NCBI GenBank assembly: GCA_947396885.1
Contig: OX377202.1
Location: 28,139,407-28,203,406, forward strand
Source: Heligmosomoides polygyrus polygyrus
Taxonomy: Eukaryota > Nematoda > Chromadorea > Rhabditida > Heligmosomidae
Direction: 5' to 3'
Length of the DNA: 64,000 nt
In this document: positions 32,807 to 46,830 of the stretch, piece after piece
Layout of the letters: the number at the start of each line of letters is the position of its first letter
How positions within the stretch are numbered: the stretch's first letter is position 1
Program-made: the position numbers and the translations under genes
Notes under the pieces: generated by a model
The model's database searches: none
What the model was told of the DNA's origin: nothing
Seen by the model: the letters and a program-made list of their open reading frames with translations, nothing else

Positions 32807-34230
32807 AACGCAGCAGCGATTGCGACTAATCTGGATTAGCATTTAATCTCTCTCTCCACGAGAAGCATGAATGGAAACGAAGCAATCATCTGTTAGCAGC
32901 ATCACTCTGCAGATTTTTCCAAGTGCAACTTTTTACGTCATCTGGTGGTTAATGAACGCCATGGACTCTAACTTCACTCAATAAGATCGATGCCTCCACG
33001 GCGGCTTAGCCCCCTACATGGCTTAAAGAACTCTTCGTTGTTGTTTCTTCACAAACAAGTCTTCAGACCACGTGGATGGGGAGGTGCTGTAATAATGCCG
33101 ACATTTCATCTTCATAGAGCACTTCACCCATCAGGTTGACCTCTGAAGGACTCAAATGCTACAAATTAACAGCACCTGGAAAACGGCTACGCAGTGACTG
33201 AATTTCGAGCAGCATTCCTGCCTACCATCAATTATTTGCAGAACTTTAAGGTACAATTAATGTTTGACGATGAACCTAAACATTCGACACCACACCGGCC
33301 CTGATGTAATCAATGACTCTCCACTGTTACAAAAATTTGGAGACTTTCACTCAAAGAACTTTATTATTCAATGTAGAAAACGGAGCTACTCATGCAGCAG
33401 CCTCCACATCCTTGAAGCCTGAGGATTTACAGCTATTCTTTCTTCTATACCTACCATAGGTTTGATATATAATATTGTTTATTACGGCCTATTTCTCGAC
33501 AAATTCGTCCTCTTTAAGGTCCGGAAGAAGCTCGAAATTTACCTGACTGTAAAACTATTTCGATCAGAAACAACGTCCCCTCAGCTGTTAACAGCTAGTT
33601 GTTGTCGAAATGGCTTTACAGTCGGATAAATTTCGAGCTTTTCCCGGCCTTGAAAAAGACGAATTTGTCGAAACCTCAGCTACAATATAGAATATTATAA
33701 CAAACCTGGTTGGCACAATAGAATAAACAACTGACAACAGGATGCCCAGGTTTCAAGAACGCCGAACTTGAACGCTGATGAATGACGTACTGCCGCAACC
33801 GTTCGACCTCGACTGGGATGCTCTATCAATTAGCCAAAAGATTGTCGTCAAATTGCTACTTACGATCAATTTTTAGGTTTAGGTATTGTTGAATGGAAAC
33901 AAAATTCATATTAGGTTAACTCATTACTAATTCTGGCTCGAAGTTTCGCCAGTCACTTAAAAAAATCTTTAGCCAAAATTATTGTTCAAAAGCAGACTGC
34001 GAAACCTATCACGTGAATGTTTTGTCACAGCTACGAAACCAGTTATAGCGATGTGGCGAGTGCATGGCAACCTCAATACCAACATCTTTTTGCCTTCCTG
34101 CCCTTTAAAAAAGCCAAAGATCTTCGATATGCTCAAGGGGTAATCATTTTGTTGTCCTATAAGAGGGCCAACGCCTTTTTAAGCTACACTATAGTTTAAG
34201 TATGCCTTATTCAACTCACCATCTGGAAGC

Positions 34231-34345
34231 CTAGCAACTGTTCAGTGAGTAAGCTTTCAGCAGATAGCCCTTTCGAAAGCACCTGGAGGACTAGCAACTG
34301 TCCAGTGAGTAAGCTTCCAGCAAATAGTCCTTTCGAAAACCTAAG
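34231..34345. repeat. 60-bp tandem duplication
   Basis: CTAGCAACTG at 34231 and again at 34291 start two nearly identical units containing CAGTGAGTAAGCTT and CCTTTCGAAA. Confidence 0.9.
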
Positions 34346-37300
34346 AAACCTATGTGGGTTCATTGGATGCCACGAGCGCCTTCAAGCCTCGTCCGTGAAC
34401 AATTCGGGGCAGTTCAACATATGGACAGCTAACAAATAACGGGACAGAACACTTATGGAAAGCTTAAAAAGCACTGGCGTATTTCATGAAGCCGGTAGCT
34501 CTATGTCAGGAGATCAGTGTTGCGCACGATCTCAAAAACGAACTCAGGTCGGGAAATTAAGCTCTGCTTTACTTCTATTCCCGCTTCTGCGAATCAGTAA
34601 CTCATTGACAGTCCCGGTATTCAGTTACTTTCGCTTTGCACACCTTCGAACTTGTCACCGGTTTCCTATCAGATGTGCGATAGCTATGGACACAGGGCTT
34701 GGCTTTCTACTGGATATTCACGAAACAATCGTCCAGAAGATAACATTGATGGGAACAATAGTCCGGTAGCCATAATTTGGTCCGATAATTTCATTTCCCA
34801 TAGAAAATGATCCCGCCGAGTGTTCCGCGGATCAGTCGATGAATGAGCAGGACGTTAACCCTGGCAATCCATAAAACCAACGTTCATAGATTATCGCACG
34901 TCTGACAGCTATAAAACACCGCGAAAGCCAAGCTTTATCGAAACAGTCAGGCAACTGCCGCGACACTGCTTTTGTGGTGGCGAATGAACCTTGCCATGGA
35001 AAAAAGAATAGAACTTCTTGAAGTGCTTAGCGAATAGTAATTATGTGAAATACCTTAGCTCGTTTCAATCACCAATGACTGAAATGAGGTCGGACCCCTT
35101 TCACCAAGAAATAACAAAGCCTTGCTGAATCTGATCTTGGTCGTTATTGAAAGACTGTCATTCTGTCTCTACGTCTAACACTCCGCATGATGCTATTACA
35201 ATCCGAATCAGAACCGACAACGGATCGCGGGAACATTTTTGAGTTTTCCACATACAAAAAGACTTTCCGTCTTAGAAGAAGCCGGCTCATCATTCCTAGA
35301 CTATGAAAGCGCAGTGTAATGTGCTAAAAACCTCGCTTGGTGTCTATCAACAACAGTTCAGTAGTCTTCTATATTTTCGATTCCTTCATTACAGTCACCT
35401 CAAAAACCTTGCTTTCCTGCCAGAATATGCCACATTCCGCCGACTTTTGTACACTAGCAGATCACTGAAGTAATCCTCAGCTCCCTCGGCGAAAAGTGTC
35501 TATTAGTAGAGCCACAAAGTAACATCCCGCAGTTTACAATTGTCACAAAACTAAAATACGAAGCGCATCTCGTGAAAGGATTGACAAATTCTGTCTTTCA
35601 TCCTTATCCAAATCACTAACCAGGTGTTCAAAGTCATGACGTTGAATTTTGTAACGTTCAATCGATATACTGTCAAATAGCTTCTTGACAGAAAAATTTC
35701 TAGAAAATCTGAAAGGAAATCTATGGCAACGTTAGTGGACGAAACTGCACAATAATATCTTCAGCTCAGCAATCAAAGGAGAGATAAGCCACTACGCCAG
35801 GTCCAACGCCCCTTCTTTGAGCTATTTGCCGAATAAATATAAGCGTAACAAAGAATGTAAGTGAAGGTTTAGTTCCAATACCTCCACACTCTTGAGGAGC
35901 CAGGCTCAAAAAAACCCTTCAGAGAGCACCCTATACACCCTTCTTCACTCTTTTAATATCTCACGGACACACGACATATTCTTTCCATAAAGAATCCATT
36001 ACCTCATTATCAGCGCTCGGTTTCGTCCTTAAAACAGAACCATCTCTAGCTGCTGGCTGCTCGTCGCTAACGACCGTCCCCTGGAACTAAACAAACGTTT
36101 TGATGTCGACTGAATAAGAATACACTTACTCTATGCGACCGAACGAACTGGAGCGGAGAGCAAAGTCATTGCGAACTATGGTCATAGGAGAGCTGATAAA
36201 TAGATACATATGCGTGATGAATTGCCAGCCCAGATGAGAAAGAAACTACCAGCAAAACAGAAGGGATTAACACGCACTTTGGCGCTTTCATATTGAAAAT
36301 AATAGCGATTTTCTATCATTCACGTACGAATATTTTCTGAGAACTGAGCAATCGCCAAGACAGATTCGAGTGAGAATGGCTACACTCCTTGGTTTTGAGA
36401 CGAGGTGATTCGTGCTCGGCTAATGAATGTCTCAGCACCCAGTGTTTTGTGAAAACAGGACGAATACGCTACTAGAGATGCACAACGAGGAATCCAGAGA
36501 ACACAGCTCGGAGTCAAGGGTTAGGAAAAGACCCACGGAGTTCAGACTACCCCGACGTTCGAGGGTCAGCGACGTTCTCGCTTGTGCTAAGTAGTCCAAA
36601 ACGTTTCGATGTTTCGCCTGAACCCACTGAGTCACGAGTATATAGCCCTTTGAAAAGATCACCTGCACCAGAATGTTGGTCGGTCTCATGAAAGTCCTGA
36701 GATGTGACTTCCTTAATCTGAGCGAGAAGGATCTAGTGGTCTAGTCCGGCGCGTCATATGTACGAATGAAAGCGCAGATGGAGCACGGTCAAGCAAATAG
36801 GAACTAATGGGTCAACACAATACGTGTCACTTTAGCTCATAACGACTGCTATTTAGCACCCAAGGAAGCATTTTATTTTGAGCCGCATGAAAATCTCTTC
36901 CACTAAGGGGAAGGGGGAGGGGAGGGTGGAGGACTCGAACACAATTCCATTTATATGGGCAGCATTACACATTTTCTTCTTTTATCGGAACGGAAACCCT
37001 TGAGTCCACTGAATGTTTTTAGGAGACGTTGTTTTCAAAACTGTCATGATAACTTCATAGAAAGTGAACAAACAGAATATTCCTACTAGATCTGGCTGAA
37101 CACTTCCCTTTTCTGAGCACAGCACACCTCTACAGCTATAACACTAAGCCGTTCTACAGCACTATTAAAGACTCAGACTAACGTAAGTCGTGGAAGAAAG
37201 CAACCTTATTGCAAATAAAAACAACAAGACAAAATGCTACAAAACACTATGAGAGACGCACTCTGTGGACACGATGGCCCCCACAGTTCAGGAAATTACC

Positions 37301-37799
37301 GACAAAATCTGAATGCAGTGGAGTCTGGTTTGGAAGGCCAGGGTTCAACTCTCCGCCCAAGTGAACAAGTTCATTTCATCCCGATCGATTGGTGAATTGC
37401 GACAGGTTCATCTAGCGCGAATGAGACACTGACCTGCTCATCACCAGGCCCCACAAGCCACTAGATGTGCTAAGCATGCACTACCACATTAGTTTACCTG
37501 TGCTGTCCAATAACAAAAAAAAAACATTGCAAATGTGCGCTTACATAATGATGCTGCTTTTCTCTTGGTGAACATACGAAATAACAATTCAGTTAAAAAC
37601 TATTTAAAGACATGTTTTATGATAAGCAGTGTCTGCAGGGCACCAGTGATGTGCCCAGTGTACACTGGATCCAATGACAGTTCGAATCCGCCATTTCTTT
37701 CAAACCCAGATAAATGGATCGTGTGGGGAATGACATTTTCGAAGAGCCATGAACTTCGTACGATTCAAATAAGAATGATTTTCTATATAAGGGATTCTC

Positions 37800-38035
37800 T
37801 AATGATTTTTCTTCGGATCAGGTATCGGGCATCGAATTCGGATAGGAAATCGGATTTCTGATGGAAGTCAGTTATCTGAATCATCCGAAAATCTGAACTG
37901 CCGAAAATCACCGATATCTGGATCATCCTAAGATACGATCATTTCGAAAATGCCATTATCCGCATGATCCATTTATTGTGGTTTGCAAAAAATGACGGAT
38001 CCGAATTATCCGTATCGGAGTCGGATTCAACGTAA
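37800..38035. repeat. ATCCGA/TCGGAT-rich low-complexity block
   Basis: The word TCGGAT and its complement ATCCGA recur on both strands about ten times without a fixed period, giving many small hairpins. Similar in kind, not in sequence, to the array at 4.7-5.0 kb. Confidence 0.6.
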
Positions 38036-39635
38036 AATGATGACCCCAAACGGTAACTTGAGAGACTGCATCTGGACACGAGTAATCCTCGAGTAAATTG
38101 ACACGGGAAGGATGGCAGGTCGCTGGGGCACTTTACATGAGATATGCGATATTACGAGATGGAGCTCTAAACGCTGATTCCAAATATGTGTTCCATAACT
38201 GCAACGGAAATTCGGGAATGAACTTGTCCTCGTTGTCTTGTCTGCTGCTTGCCTGCGCTCAGAGCTCGCAGACCGCAGAGCTTAACTAGGTCGTAAACAA
38301 CCCTGGAGCGAGCAGTGGTGGAGCATTGGGTGGAAGAGCGATACAAATGAGAGCATGGGGTGGTGGTACTTCTCTGAGATGTAGTGATTTTGCATCTCTG
38401 AAAAGACAGGATTAGTCCCAGGTCTCCCAGAAAAATCGCTATGACAAAGTTCCCTAGTGAGGAGATCAGACTCGTTGGCACTACTGTAATTCCACGAATA
38501 CAAATAACAAAAATTGCTTCACCCCACCTTCGCCTCAGGAAGTCATTTGGACCGCTGATCATAAATATATCCGCTTGTTTCGTAATACGGTGAAATATAG
38601 CAGCAAACTGGGAAGTCTTCCAAATGAGGTGCCTCTAACCGGGCACAATCCGAAATCCGGAGACGAAGGCTCTAGTTGTCTGGTCATCCCATCGTATAGC
38701 TAACAAATTGTTGCGGAAGACAGGACCGAGCAGGTTTGAAGTCCAGCGAGCAGCTCCGAGAAACACGTGGAAAAAGCCTGTAGAGAAAGACCTGAGTAGA
38801 CGAACTCCTGCTTAGCGCGTGCGAAAGAAATGCTTCTGGATCGTTTGGCATGAGGAACATCGCTCGTAACGCCCACCGCTCCATGGCACCCACAGCGACG
38901 TACTGGTTCCGAGGGCGTCTTCAAACCTGACGCCCACTAATGGGGAGCGAATAAGTAACGGTGGCTATAGGCAATAATATGTTACATATCCGGTTTCTCG
39001 AAAACTGGGTAAGCTGTCAGAACAGGTTCAGGGACCTGCCCATAGTCCGGCAACGACTGATAGCCCGAGCAAAAAATACATACAGCTCAGCATTAATAGA
39101 TTCGTCTCGTTGCTGTCGTCGCTCCCAACGCGGACTATGAACAGGCCTTAACTCTTTTAAGCTTTTTGTGTGTCATGTCTAAGCACGGCTGCACTTTCAC
39201 AACCGCAGTAGTCGAAAAAAAAAATTCGTTGAAACTTCGCCTGGAAGGAATAACACCTATTTTGGACAGCCGATTACGGCAGAACACGATAGAAATGCTT
39301 CAGTAAGGTTGGAGGAATTTTGCCTAAACTTCAGGTTTATGATGTTGATCACGAATATGGAGTCCACCTCTGGTATTGCCATACGGTAGGCATGGAGCTC
39401 ACGCACGCTGTGCTGTTATTTCATTTACTCATGAAATTGGCAAAGTAACAGCGGAAAAAAAGACTACCCCTATTCACCGTTAGCCACGTAGCCTACCATA
39501 ATCGGCCGAAAGTCCAAAACGGCAATTACATTCGTGATCAGCGCTCCAAGAAAATCACATAGGTGAAATTCCGACGAATTTTTGTAACCTCTGGAGTCGT
39601 TAGATAGACCCAGTGGATCCTGTTCTTTTCCCCCA

Positions 39636-40244
39636 GTGAAGTTTTTCGTTAAGATTTTTCGTGGAGACCATCGACTGATCATTGTGGATCTTTTCTACAA
39701 AGTGCACAGCCTTGCATTTCCTGCGAATGGAACTGCAAACCCCATGCTTTCCACTATAGCACTTCTCTATCGTCTGCGCTACCACTACTCGGCGCAGGCA
39801 GCCTACTTGAGCTCGTCCTCTGTGATTGGGAACTCTGCGCGCAGGCAGGAGGGCAACAGGGGAAGGCGAAAATGGTCCACAACTCCATTACCAGAAGCCG
39901 GATTCATCAGTGGCTTACATAACTTTAACAGAGAATTCACAGCGGAAAACTCAGATAACGCGACTTATCGCTCACCACCATATCGCTTGATAAGCTGCGC
40001 TATCAGGGATTTCGGCTGCAATTTTTTTCTGTTAAATTGCTGTAACTCGTTGATAAATCCGGCCCAGATGTCTGTTGCTGATATGGAAAATATACTGGGA
40101 GTCAGCGTTCGAAATTTAATCACAGGCGTATATCTCATCTCGAGGTGTCTCTGCTACCTGATATCTTTCCCTTGTGAGCATATTGTTCATAAGACAAAAT
40201 ACATGCAGGAAACGGGAAGGATGCTTGCAATGGGTGTAAAATAA
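39636..40244 (+). CDS. Unassigned 202-codon open frame
   Basis: The longest unexplained frame in the gene-poor region. It starts after a pyrimidine-rich TTTTCCCCCAG that could be a splice acceptor, has no obvious ATG-based start, and resembles no family I know. Composition is mixed with several hydrophobic stretches near the end. It may be chance. Confidence 0.15.
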   Translation: MKFFVKIFRGDHRLIIVDLFYKVHSLAFPANGTANPMLSTIALLYRLRYHYSAQAAYLSSSSVIGNSARRQEGNRGRRKWSTTPLPEAGFISGLHNFNREFTAENSDNATYRSPPYRLISCAIRDFGCNFFLLNCCNSLINPAQMSVADMENILGVSVRNLITGVYLISRCLCYLISFPCEHIVHKTKYMQETGRMLAMGVK

Positions 40245-41357
40245 AACCCTGCTAACAAAAGGCACGGATCATTAGATAGCCGCCCGGTAAGTATGGGATT
40301 AATGTGCATGGTAATAACGACGTGACGGACTGTGAAGTGTAAGATTTTGGCCGAAAAACGGGAGAACACTAAGAAGGGCGCGTTAGGAGCATTCTCAATT
40401 CTCATGAGAAAATCAGCGATGAACAACCGAAATGAGTGCTGCATGTACACTGAAAGGAATCTGATCATCATGCAACGTGCACATCTAGGAATTTCAGTAA
40501 GACGATGATTTTATAGTGCGTTTCCCTCGCTCTTACTGCACTATAATAGCGGTGGATCAATGCGTTGGTCTATCTATATCTTCCAGTCTTTTTACAAATG
40601 GTCGTCGATAGGTGTAAAAACGGCAGTAGTTAAGAGGTTTAGGGGGAGGGGGTGTAAATTGTATATCAACAACGCTACACCACGTTCAGCCCTAAAGGGG
40701 AGAAGACCCAGGTTGACTCTGCATTTATTTACAAGTATAACAGAAGCTGTTGAGAGCGTCTTGTCGAACTTTGCTGTCGGTTAGCGCGGCAGCGGGTTCA
40801 AAATTGTCATAGAGCACTGAGCACATGGCTCTATTCCAAGTCAAAGGAGCTCTTGAGTGAAACGTTGAAGAGTGACAGTTAAAGTACAGACGATGTGTAA
40901 AGTTCACCAGAAGGAGCGCTGTGCGATCCGTCAACGAAGTTCGAAGCTCAGCTGTGCAAGATCTCGTGACAGCGACCGCATCCCTTTTTGTGACAGCCAT
41001 GAGTCTGCGATGAGATCCCGCTGATCACCTGCATCAAATCACAACGCAGCGCAAATGTGTAACGGGTTTTTGCCGATCTCACATTCCCATTCGACTGAAG
41101 AGCTGCTGATCTTCGGACTATAATCGCCGATAGGAGCAACATACTGCAAGGTGAAACATCAGATAGCTTAAGTTATAGGATAGAAAACACCCGTTATTCC
41201 GTGAAATTTGTGCCCCCGCTTGGGAAGAAAATATTAGGAAAAGTTCAGGCCAACGCCCAAGTCGCCTCGTTTACTTCCCAGGACATCCTGGTTTCAGGTG
41301 CCTTTTTAAGAGAAAGAAGAGAACATCTCACTGTGGATGACACATCTCCTAGACATG

Positions 41358-41600
41358 CGTGGCGCAAGAGGCTCCGACTGCCTCGCGCATTCCATGTCGA
41401 GGTTATTGGTTCGGATCCCAACCAGGCCCAACAAGCCTATAATCCCAACGGGGGTCGGTATATTGCCACCTAACTTGCCCGGAAAAATAAGACGCTGATC
41501 TGTCCACGGGATGTTCATTGTTAGCTATTGTAGAGGCCAAATATGCATTAAAGTTGCCTCCACAATATCCTGTAGCAGAATAATGCGAGGCGTTCGAAAA
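41358..41600 (+). mobile_element. SINE-A copy, head with perfect A box
   Basis: TGGCGCAAGAGG fits TRGYNNARNNGG exactly, and GGTTCGGATCCC is a good B box 40 bp downstream. The body continues TGTAGAGGCCAAATATGC, GCATTAAAGTTGCC and CCACAATATCCTGTAG. The CCTTTAT tail is lost. Confidence 0.7.
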
Positions 41601-41714
41601 ATGGCATTTACTAATGCCAACTTTTACCTTCTTCTCCTCCCCACTGAACCTTACCATGGCGTTGCATTTCAGTGAAGTCTTTGTCACAAAGGATAAACAA
41701 GGTAAAGCTCGACG

Positions 41715-41965
41715 TTGGTAAATCCGCCATCGTGAGATGCGCCACGCGTTCTATTCCAACGCGATTTTAAATGTGAAGGCAATTTGAATGCGTATTTCGC
41801 AAATACAACGGCTTTTGGTGACTAGCTGATGAGCAAATCAGTCTATTCTTTGCAGACAAGTCTGATAGAAATTCACTGACGCCAGAGCAATAGAGGGATT
41901 GGTTGGCATGAGCGGAACCCGCACTATGAACTTCGATTCGGGTGACGGCGCCTCCTCATGGGATT
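41715..41965 (-). mobile_element. SINE-A copy, diverged
   Basis: Minus-strand body recognised from GATGCGCCACGCGTTCTA, GAAGGCAATTTGAATGCGTA, CAGACAAGTCTGATA and TTCACTGACGCCAGAG in the same order as the copy at 50.4 kb. Confidence 0.65.
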
Positions 41966-44900
41966 GAGTTTTCTGATAAGCCCTGTTCTCCTAAGCCTTT
42001 GTCATAGAAAGATATATTAACCTCTTTATAATAAATCTCCAAAAATATTCTACGCCATGATTTTTTTCTCAACTTCTTACACGAAACCAAAAACAACGAA
42101 TAAAGACACAATGGACCGATCGAAATGGAATCGACAAGTTTCAGAGTAGAAGGCGAAGAGCACTCACGACTTTTTTTTTCTAAACAAACTACCGAAAGCA
42201 CCAGTAGGTGCTCCACTAGTGATGGATTAGCGAGCAAGTTTGTCGCTCATGTGCTCAAGCTTTCGTTACGCCTCTGATGACACCCGAAAAGTTAAAGACG
42301 GTGAGGCGCTTGATAAGGCATATAGCATTAATCGACCCATTGAGCCTCCGAAGATGACGAACGGGTCGAAACCTTGGCCCACTAAATAAATGCTGATCCA
42401 CCTTGCAACCCCGCACAGAAGTGCGTGAAACAATGCTAAGTTCGACGACGAGAGTGCATGAAGAATATTGCCAAAATTGCCACACGGAGTTGATCGATGT
42501 GGAGAAAGTGCTCCACAACACAAGGGAACTCGTTCGGTCACATGCCTTGAAAGGGTACCTTGCTTGGCCAGGGTGGAAGTGTAACTGGAAGTAGTAAACA
42601 AAGTGTCCAAAAACGGCAAAACTTGCTCAGAGGCTGTAAATGTTGTAGCAGTCGACATAGCAGGTGCCCTGACGGGAAACAGCAGTGAAATGCAGAGCGA
42701 GGATAAAACGATTATCTAATCACCTGACGCTTATTCACTGGGCAGAAGCCTCATTACGCTAACACAAAGCCAGACAGAGGCGGTGGCTAACATGCGAGCT
42801 GATTAATGCCGATGATTGACGGCCAAGGTTGAATTAGATGACAGAGCGAAGCCACACAAAGGCTCAACGACGTGGAAACAAGTGCAAATAGGGTGCAAAC
42901 GCAGTTCTTCCTCATGCAGCAGTAAATCGGGCAACCCAGCTTTCTCGAGGAATCCAGCGCCAATTTCAGGCCTCTAGTATCTTTCAGGTGCACAACCTCC
43001 GAAAAAGCTGCTGATCGTAGTCGATCAATGCGACGACGGTTTAATGAACAATTGCCATAGAACTGGTTTGCCGTCTTTGGTAGGTGATTGATCAGATGGT
43101 CACCTAAACTCGAGTACTGAGAGAAATAACGGTGAATCAAAATGATGAAAACACTGCTATCATATATCCATTATAAAAGGAGACTTTTAAAAAGTACACC
43201 TTTCTTGACTGGTGATAAAATTAGGTCTACTCTAGTTGGGATGAAGACCTCTCGAAAAGCGAGTCGAACTCACGCCTTTTGCAAACTCAAGTTTTCAAAT
43301 GTTTAATAAAGGATCGCGCAGATCATTGCGCTTAGCTTCTCTGGACCACGGTTTCATCTGAAATTTCTATTCCCCATAAATCCTGCTATTGCCGCTAACA
43401 AGACTGCAAAAACTGAGCCAGAACTGATGCCTTTAGTTGAGCTAATTATTGGCACTAGCCCTACTTTTCAACCAGGAAGGACTTTCTTAAATGAAAGTGC
43501 TCGAAATTTATGACGATAAAGGGCCATAGATCACGCTAGAATCGGACAATTACTCGCAAGCCACGTCAATCGTGTCTTTTACCTGTATGCTGGCCAAGGT
43601 GATGTTTAATGGATGGGAGGATGGATTGACATTTCCAGTGTAAGCCACGGCTCCTAATTCTCACAAGCATTTAAGAGTCTGTTTCAATTGAGGGACTTCC
43701 TTCTTAGAGAGAATTGAAGAGGATACCCAAATTTTCCGACAATCTCAATGATTCTGGTTCCGTGTTTTGCGAGTACTTTTCGGCAACCAAAATTTGGTGA
43801 AATTGGGGTAGTTGCGCACAATCAATGCAGTCCCTTATTGAAATCTTCCACATTAGCGATACTCAATCAAGTAGTCGTCGCGAAACACTGTGTCAGCGCA
43901 TAACGCAGTAAAATGCGTGCCAAACTATGCAGTTTTTTCTACCTTGCTGGTTAAACAGGCTAAAAACATTCCTCGAGCTGATAATATCACAATTCTAGGG
44001 CCCATTTACTGAGTGAAAACACTTTACGCGAAACCTTATTTGGTCGAAGGCTGAAAAACAGTTACGAATGTAGACTAAAATCAGAAGTCAGCTACGCATC
44101 CGACTTTCGACAAAAAGTTCTGGATTCCATCAAATCCTAACTCTACGTACAAAATAAATATGAACGCCTAACTATGCACAGTAGATTGCAGGAAGCCAAC
44201 CATGCGTCGAGAAGGATGTCTGGCTTGACGTCTCGCAGCGAACGGATAATCCGTTGACGGGGAGTAAACACGAGGCCGATTATAACTAGGTGTTATTCAT
44301 GAAGTCTTCTGCGGCGAACGCAGATACGAACCAATCTTTGGTAAGCCACATAGAGGGGCGACACGAACTTTCGGAGAACTCTTCTATGAGATGGAAAATG
44401 ATGTGCGGGTTGGGGGTCAAACCGTGAAACAAAGCGAACATACACACAAATAACAATGACGCGATATCCTTTTTACAGGAGGGTAGATACTTCCTAGTAG
44501 GCGATTCTAGGCCGTTTATTTTGAAATGCGCATCAAGCGGCATCTCTGTTTAGCAGCTAGCTTCCGTTACATTAACTCTACCAGATACTCGTTCTTTTCA
44601 TCGTTTCATCCCTCCTATGTTCTTTTCGAAAAGATATTCTGCTTATTTCTTGGGCCCAATGTTGCTAGGAGGGGTCACTTCGTATTCAATGGCTGTCTGC
44701 CATTGAATAAAAAGGCACATGAATGTTCAATTAAACCAGAAGTGACCTAGCTCGGCTAACCACAGAAGTAGAATACACCAGTTCTGTATAGATTTTTCAA
44801 TTTCCTGCAACACAGAATGCCGATGGGGCTGCTCTACACGGGGACGCCTCTCCCCGAGCCACTTAGCGCCATCCTTGCCCTGGTAATAGAAGAGGTTGAA

Positions 44901-46379
44901 TTCCCTCTCTACTGCCACTCAGGGATGTCTTGGGCAAAAACAAGGGATTGTGGAACGAAACATCATCTCAAGGGGAAGTGACGTGATGAAAAGATTGTCA
45001 GTTGTCTTACGGCTCCAATGAGCGTTGAGATGTCCTCTGTCTCATACTCTATCTAAGCCTCCTTCTCTAAACTTATTCCTTTGTCTTTTGCAGAGTTCTA
45101 TTCGAAACAGGACATATTCAAGTATTATATTGAAAAAGTGCATGCAATACGAAAGCATTGTAAGGAAACCCATATTCAGTTAAGCGAAAAATCTAGGTAG
45201 TAGAGGAAATCGAGCGGCTCGAAAGTGTACGGTAAGTTCCCATCGTCGAACTACGTGAAGACAACAGATGTTCAAATTCGCAATGAGAACCGTATTTACC
45301 TACAGAGAGGCTGCCGCTCAATTCAAGGAATTCTACAAGGTCGCCACGGCAACAAAATTTGGCGATCTTGTTAGGAGGCGTTTCTCAACTGTATTGAACA
45401 CTAATAATTATTATATAGGTCGTCCTCGGTACTTTGGGGGGCGGAGGGGGAATCTTCTGCTTTATACACTCCCCTTGGAGCAGCATCTCCTCCCGAAATT
45501 GCCCGAGAGCGTGGTGGCCGCTCTTTGTAGCTTCAATGACATCTACATTCTTTTCCGCCCTTAGATGTAGAGCAGCGAACAGCTTAAGGAACATTTAGCA
45601 TCGAACACATAGGCATTTGTCACGTCACTGGCAAAGTATGAATCGCTCCCTTCATTTGTAAGCTCTACGGTATGCGGTGGTGCGAGAAAGGTTCACCTAC
45701 AGAAATGATCTTTTGCATCAGTGAACCGGGGATAGCGATGAGCCTGCTCGAAAGGATTCTTAGTCAAGCCGAGACCTTACCTATTCCAAGAGGAGAAGAG
45801 TGGAATACCTTAAAGAAGGGTGAGGGCTGCTTAAATAGAGGCTTTGCTCAATGAACATCGTGCACTCAGCTAGTTAAGGGTGATGGCTAGGAACTTTGGT
45901 TTGGATAGAGTCAATTGAATATTCGTACTGCGGCGTTTTATAGCGCCAATTTGCACCAAAGGCTCAACGGAACAATACATTCTATGATAATGCAGGCGGA
46001 TAAAAAGAGATTCTCTCCTCTCGAAATAGAACATTCTGGGTTGAGGTTGCTCGCATTATTCCACCCATTGTTCCGTACGGTAACATAAGAACAGAATAGC
46101 TTGAAGGTTTGGCTGCTGAGCAAAGTTCACCCAACGGGAAATAGCTTGTCAGCACAGCTAAACAATTTTGTAAGAACTGAGAGCCTCCAGGATAGGTCCA
46201 TTTGGGAGGTTAGGCTATCCAACGCTAACCTTAAGATTAGTCTCATGTTGTGCGACACAAAGAAGGGAACAGATAGTTTCTTTCATTCTTGTTTTAGCTT
46301 GATGTAATTATTGAACTTCTGGCTAAAGAGGGCACCTCTACTCATCACACCACAGCACAACTGATTTGACCAAGATCTC
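41966..46379. other. No gene recognised
   Basis: Short frames only. Pieces near 45080-45360 look protein-like in alternating frames but match no family I can name. Confidence 0.45.
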
Positions 46380-46566
46380 TTCATTCCACGACGGCGTAAG
46401 TAGTGGGTTCGGCAATCGGAGACCATATCCCAGCAACTTTTCAGCGCTACCGTTGAGCACGTTAGGCAAGGAATTGAAACGGAAAAGCATCCGAGCGAAG
46501 TTCGACGGATGGCCGGCAACAACATCGTCTAGTCTTCCCTTTGCTGACGACATCGTGCCCAAATAA
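46380..46566 (+). pseudogene. Small reverse-transcriptase remnant (RTE-like)
   Basis: The plus-strand frame ending at 46566 carries an order of conserved residues like an RTE reverse transcriptase: Gly-x-Arg, Ser-x-x-Phe-Ser-Ala, then KFDG, and a catalytic-box-like FADDIV just before the stop. It is cut by the MITE that begins at 46567. Judged by eye; it could be chance. Confidence 0.45.
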
Positions 46567-46827
46567 GGGCCTGCTCATACTTTGCGACAAGAGCGACTGG
46601 GGCGACCGCGGCGACGGATGTAATGTGGTGTACGTAAGGGCATGTGCATACTTCGCAACAAGAGCGACTGGAGCGACCGCGGCGACGGATGTAATGTGGT
46701 GTACGTAAATAATTGCGTACTCCACACTCCGTTTGCGACGAGTGTCGTGTAAAATGCGTAATTATTTACGGACACCACACTACATCCGTCGCCCCAGTCG
46801 CTCTAGTCGCGAAGTATGAACAGGCCC
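46567..46827. mobile_element. 261-bp palindromic MITE, TAA target, internal 71-bp duplication
   Basis: Starts GGGCCTGCTCATACTTTGCG and ends GTATGAACAGGCCC, flanked by TAA at 46564-46566 and 46828-46830. The left arm is duplicated in tandem: 46567-46637 and 46638-46708 are 71-bp near-copies. The arms share CGACGGATGTAATGTGGTGT with the inverted ACACCACACTACATCCGTCG. Confidence 0.88.
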
Positions 46828-46830
46828 TAA

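Larger units (their letters stand above)
32807..41357. other. Long stretch without recognisable genes
   Basis: No conserved exon or RNA gene was seen in 8.5 kb. It contains a 60-bp tandem duplication at 34231-34345, a weak tRNA-like stretch near 37310-37440, an ATCCGA-rich block at 37800-38035, an unassigned 202-codon frame at 39636-40244, and a lone MITE-like end near 39100-39149 (CTATGAACAGGCC). Confidence 0.5.

Noticed and set aside
45080..45360. Acid-phosphatase-like reading (YVKTTDV)
   Set aside because: Only a few residues fit, the frame changes, and the catalytic RHG motif is absent.
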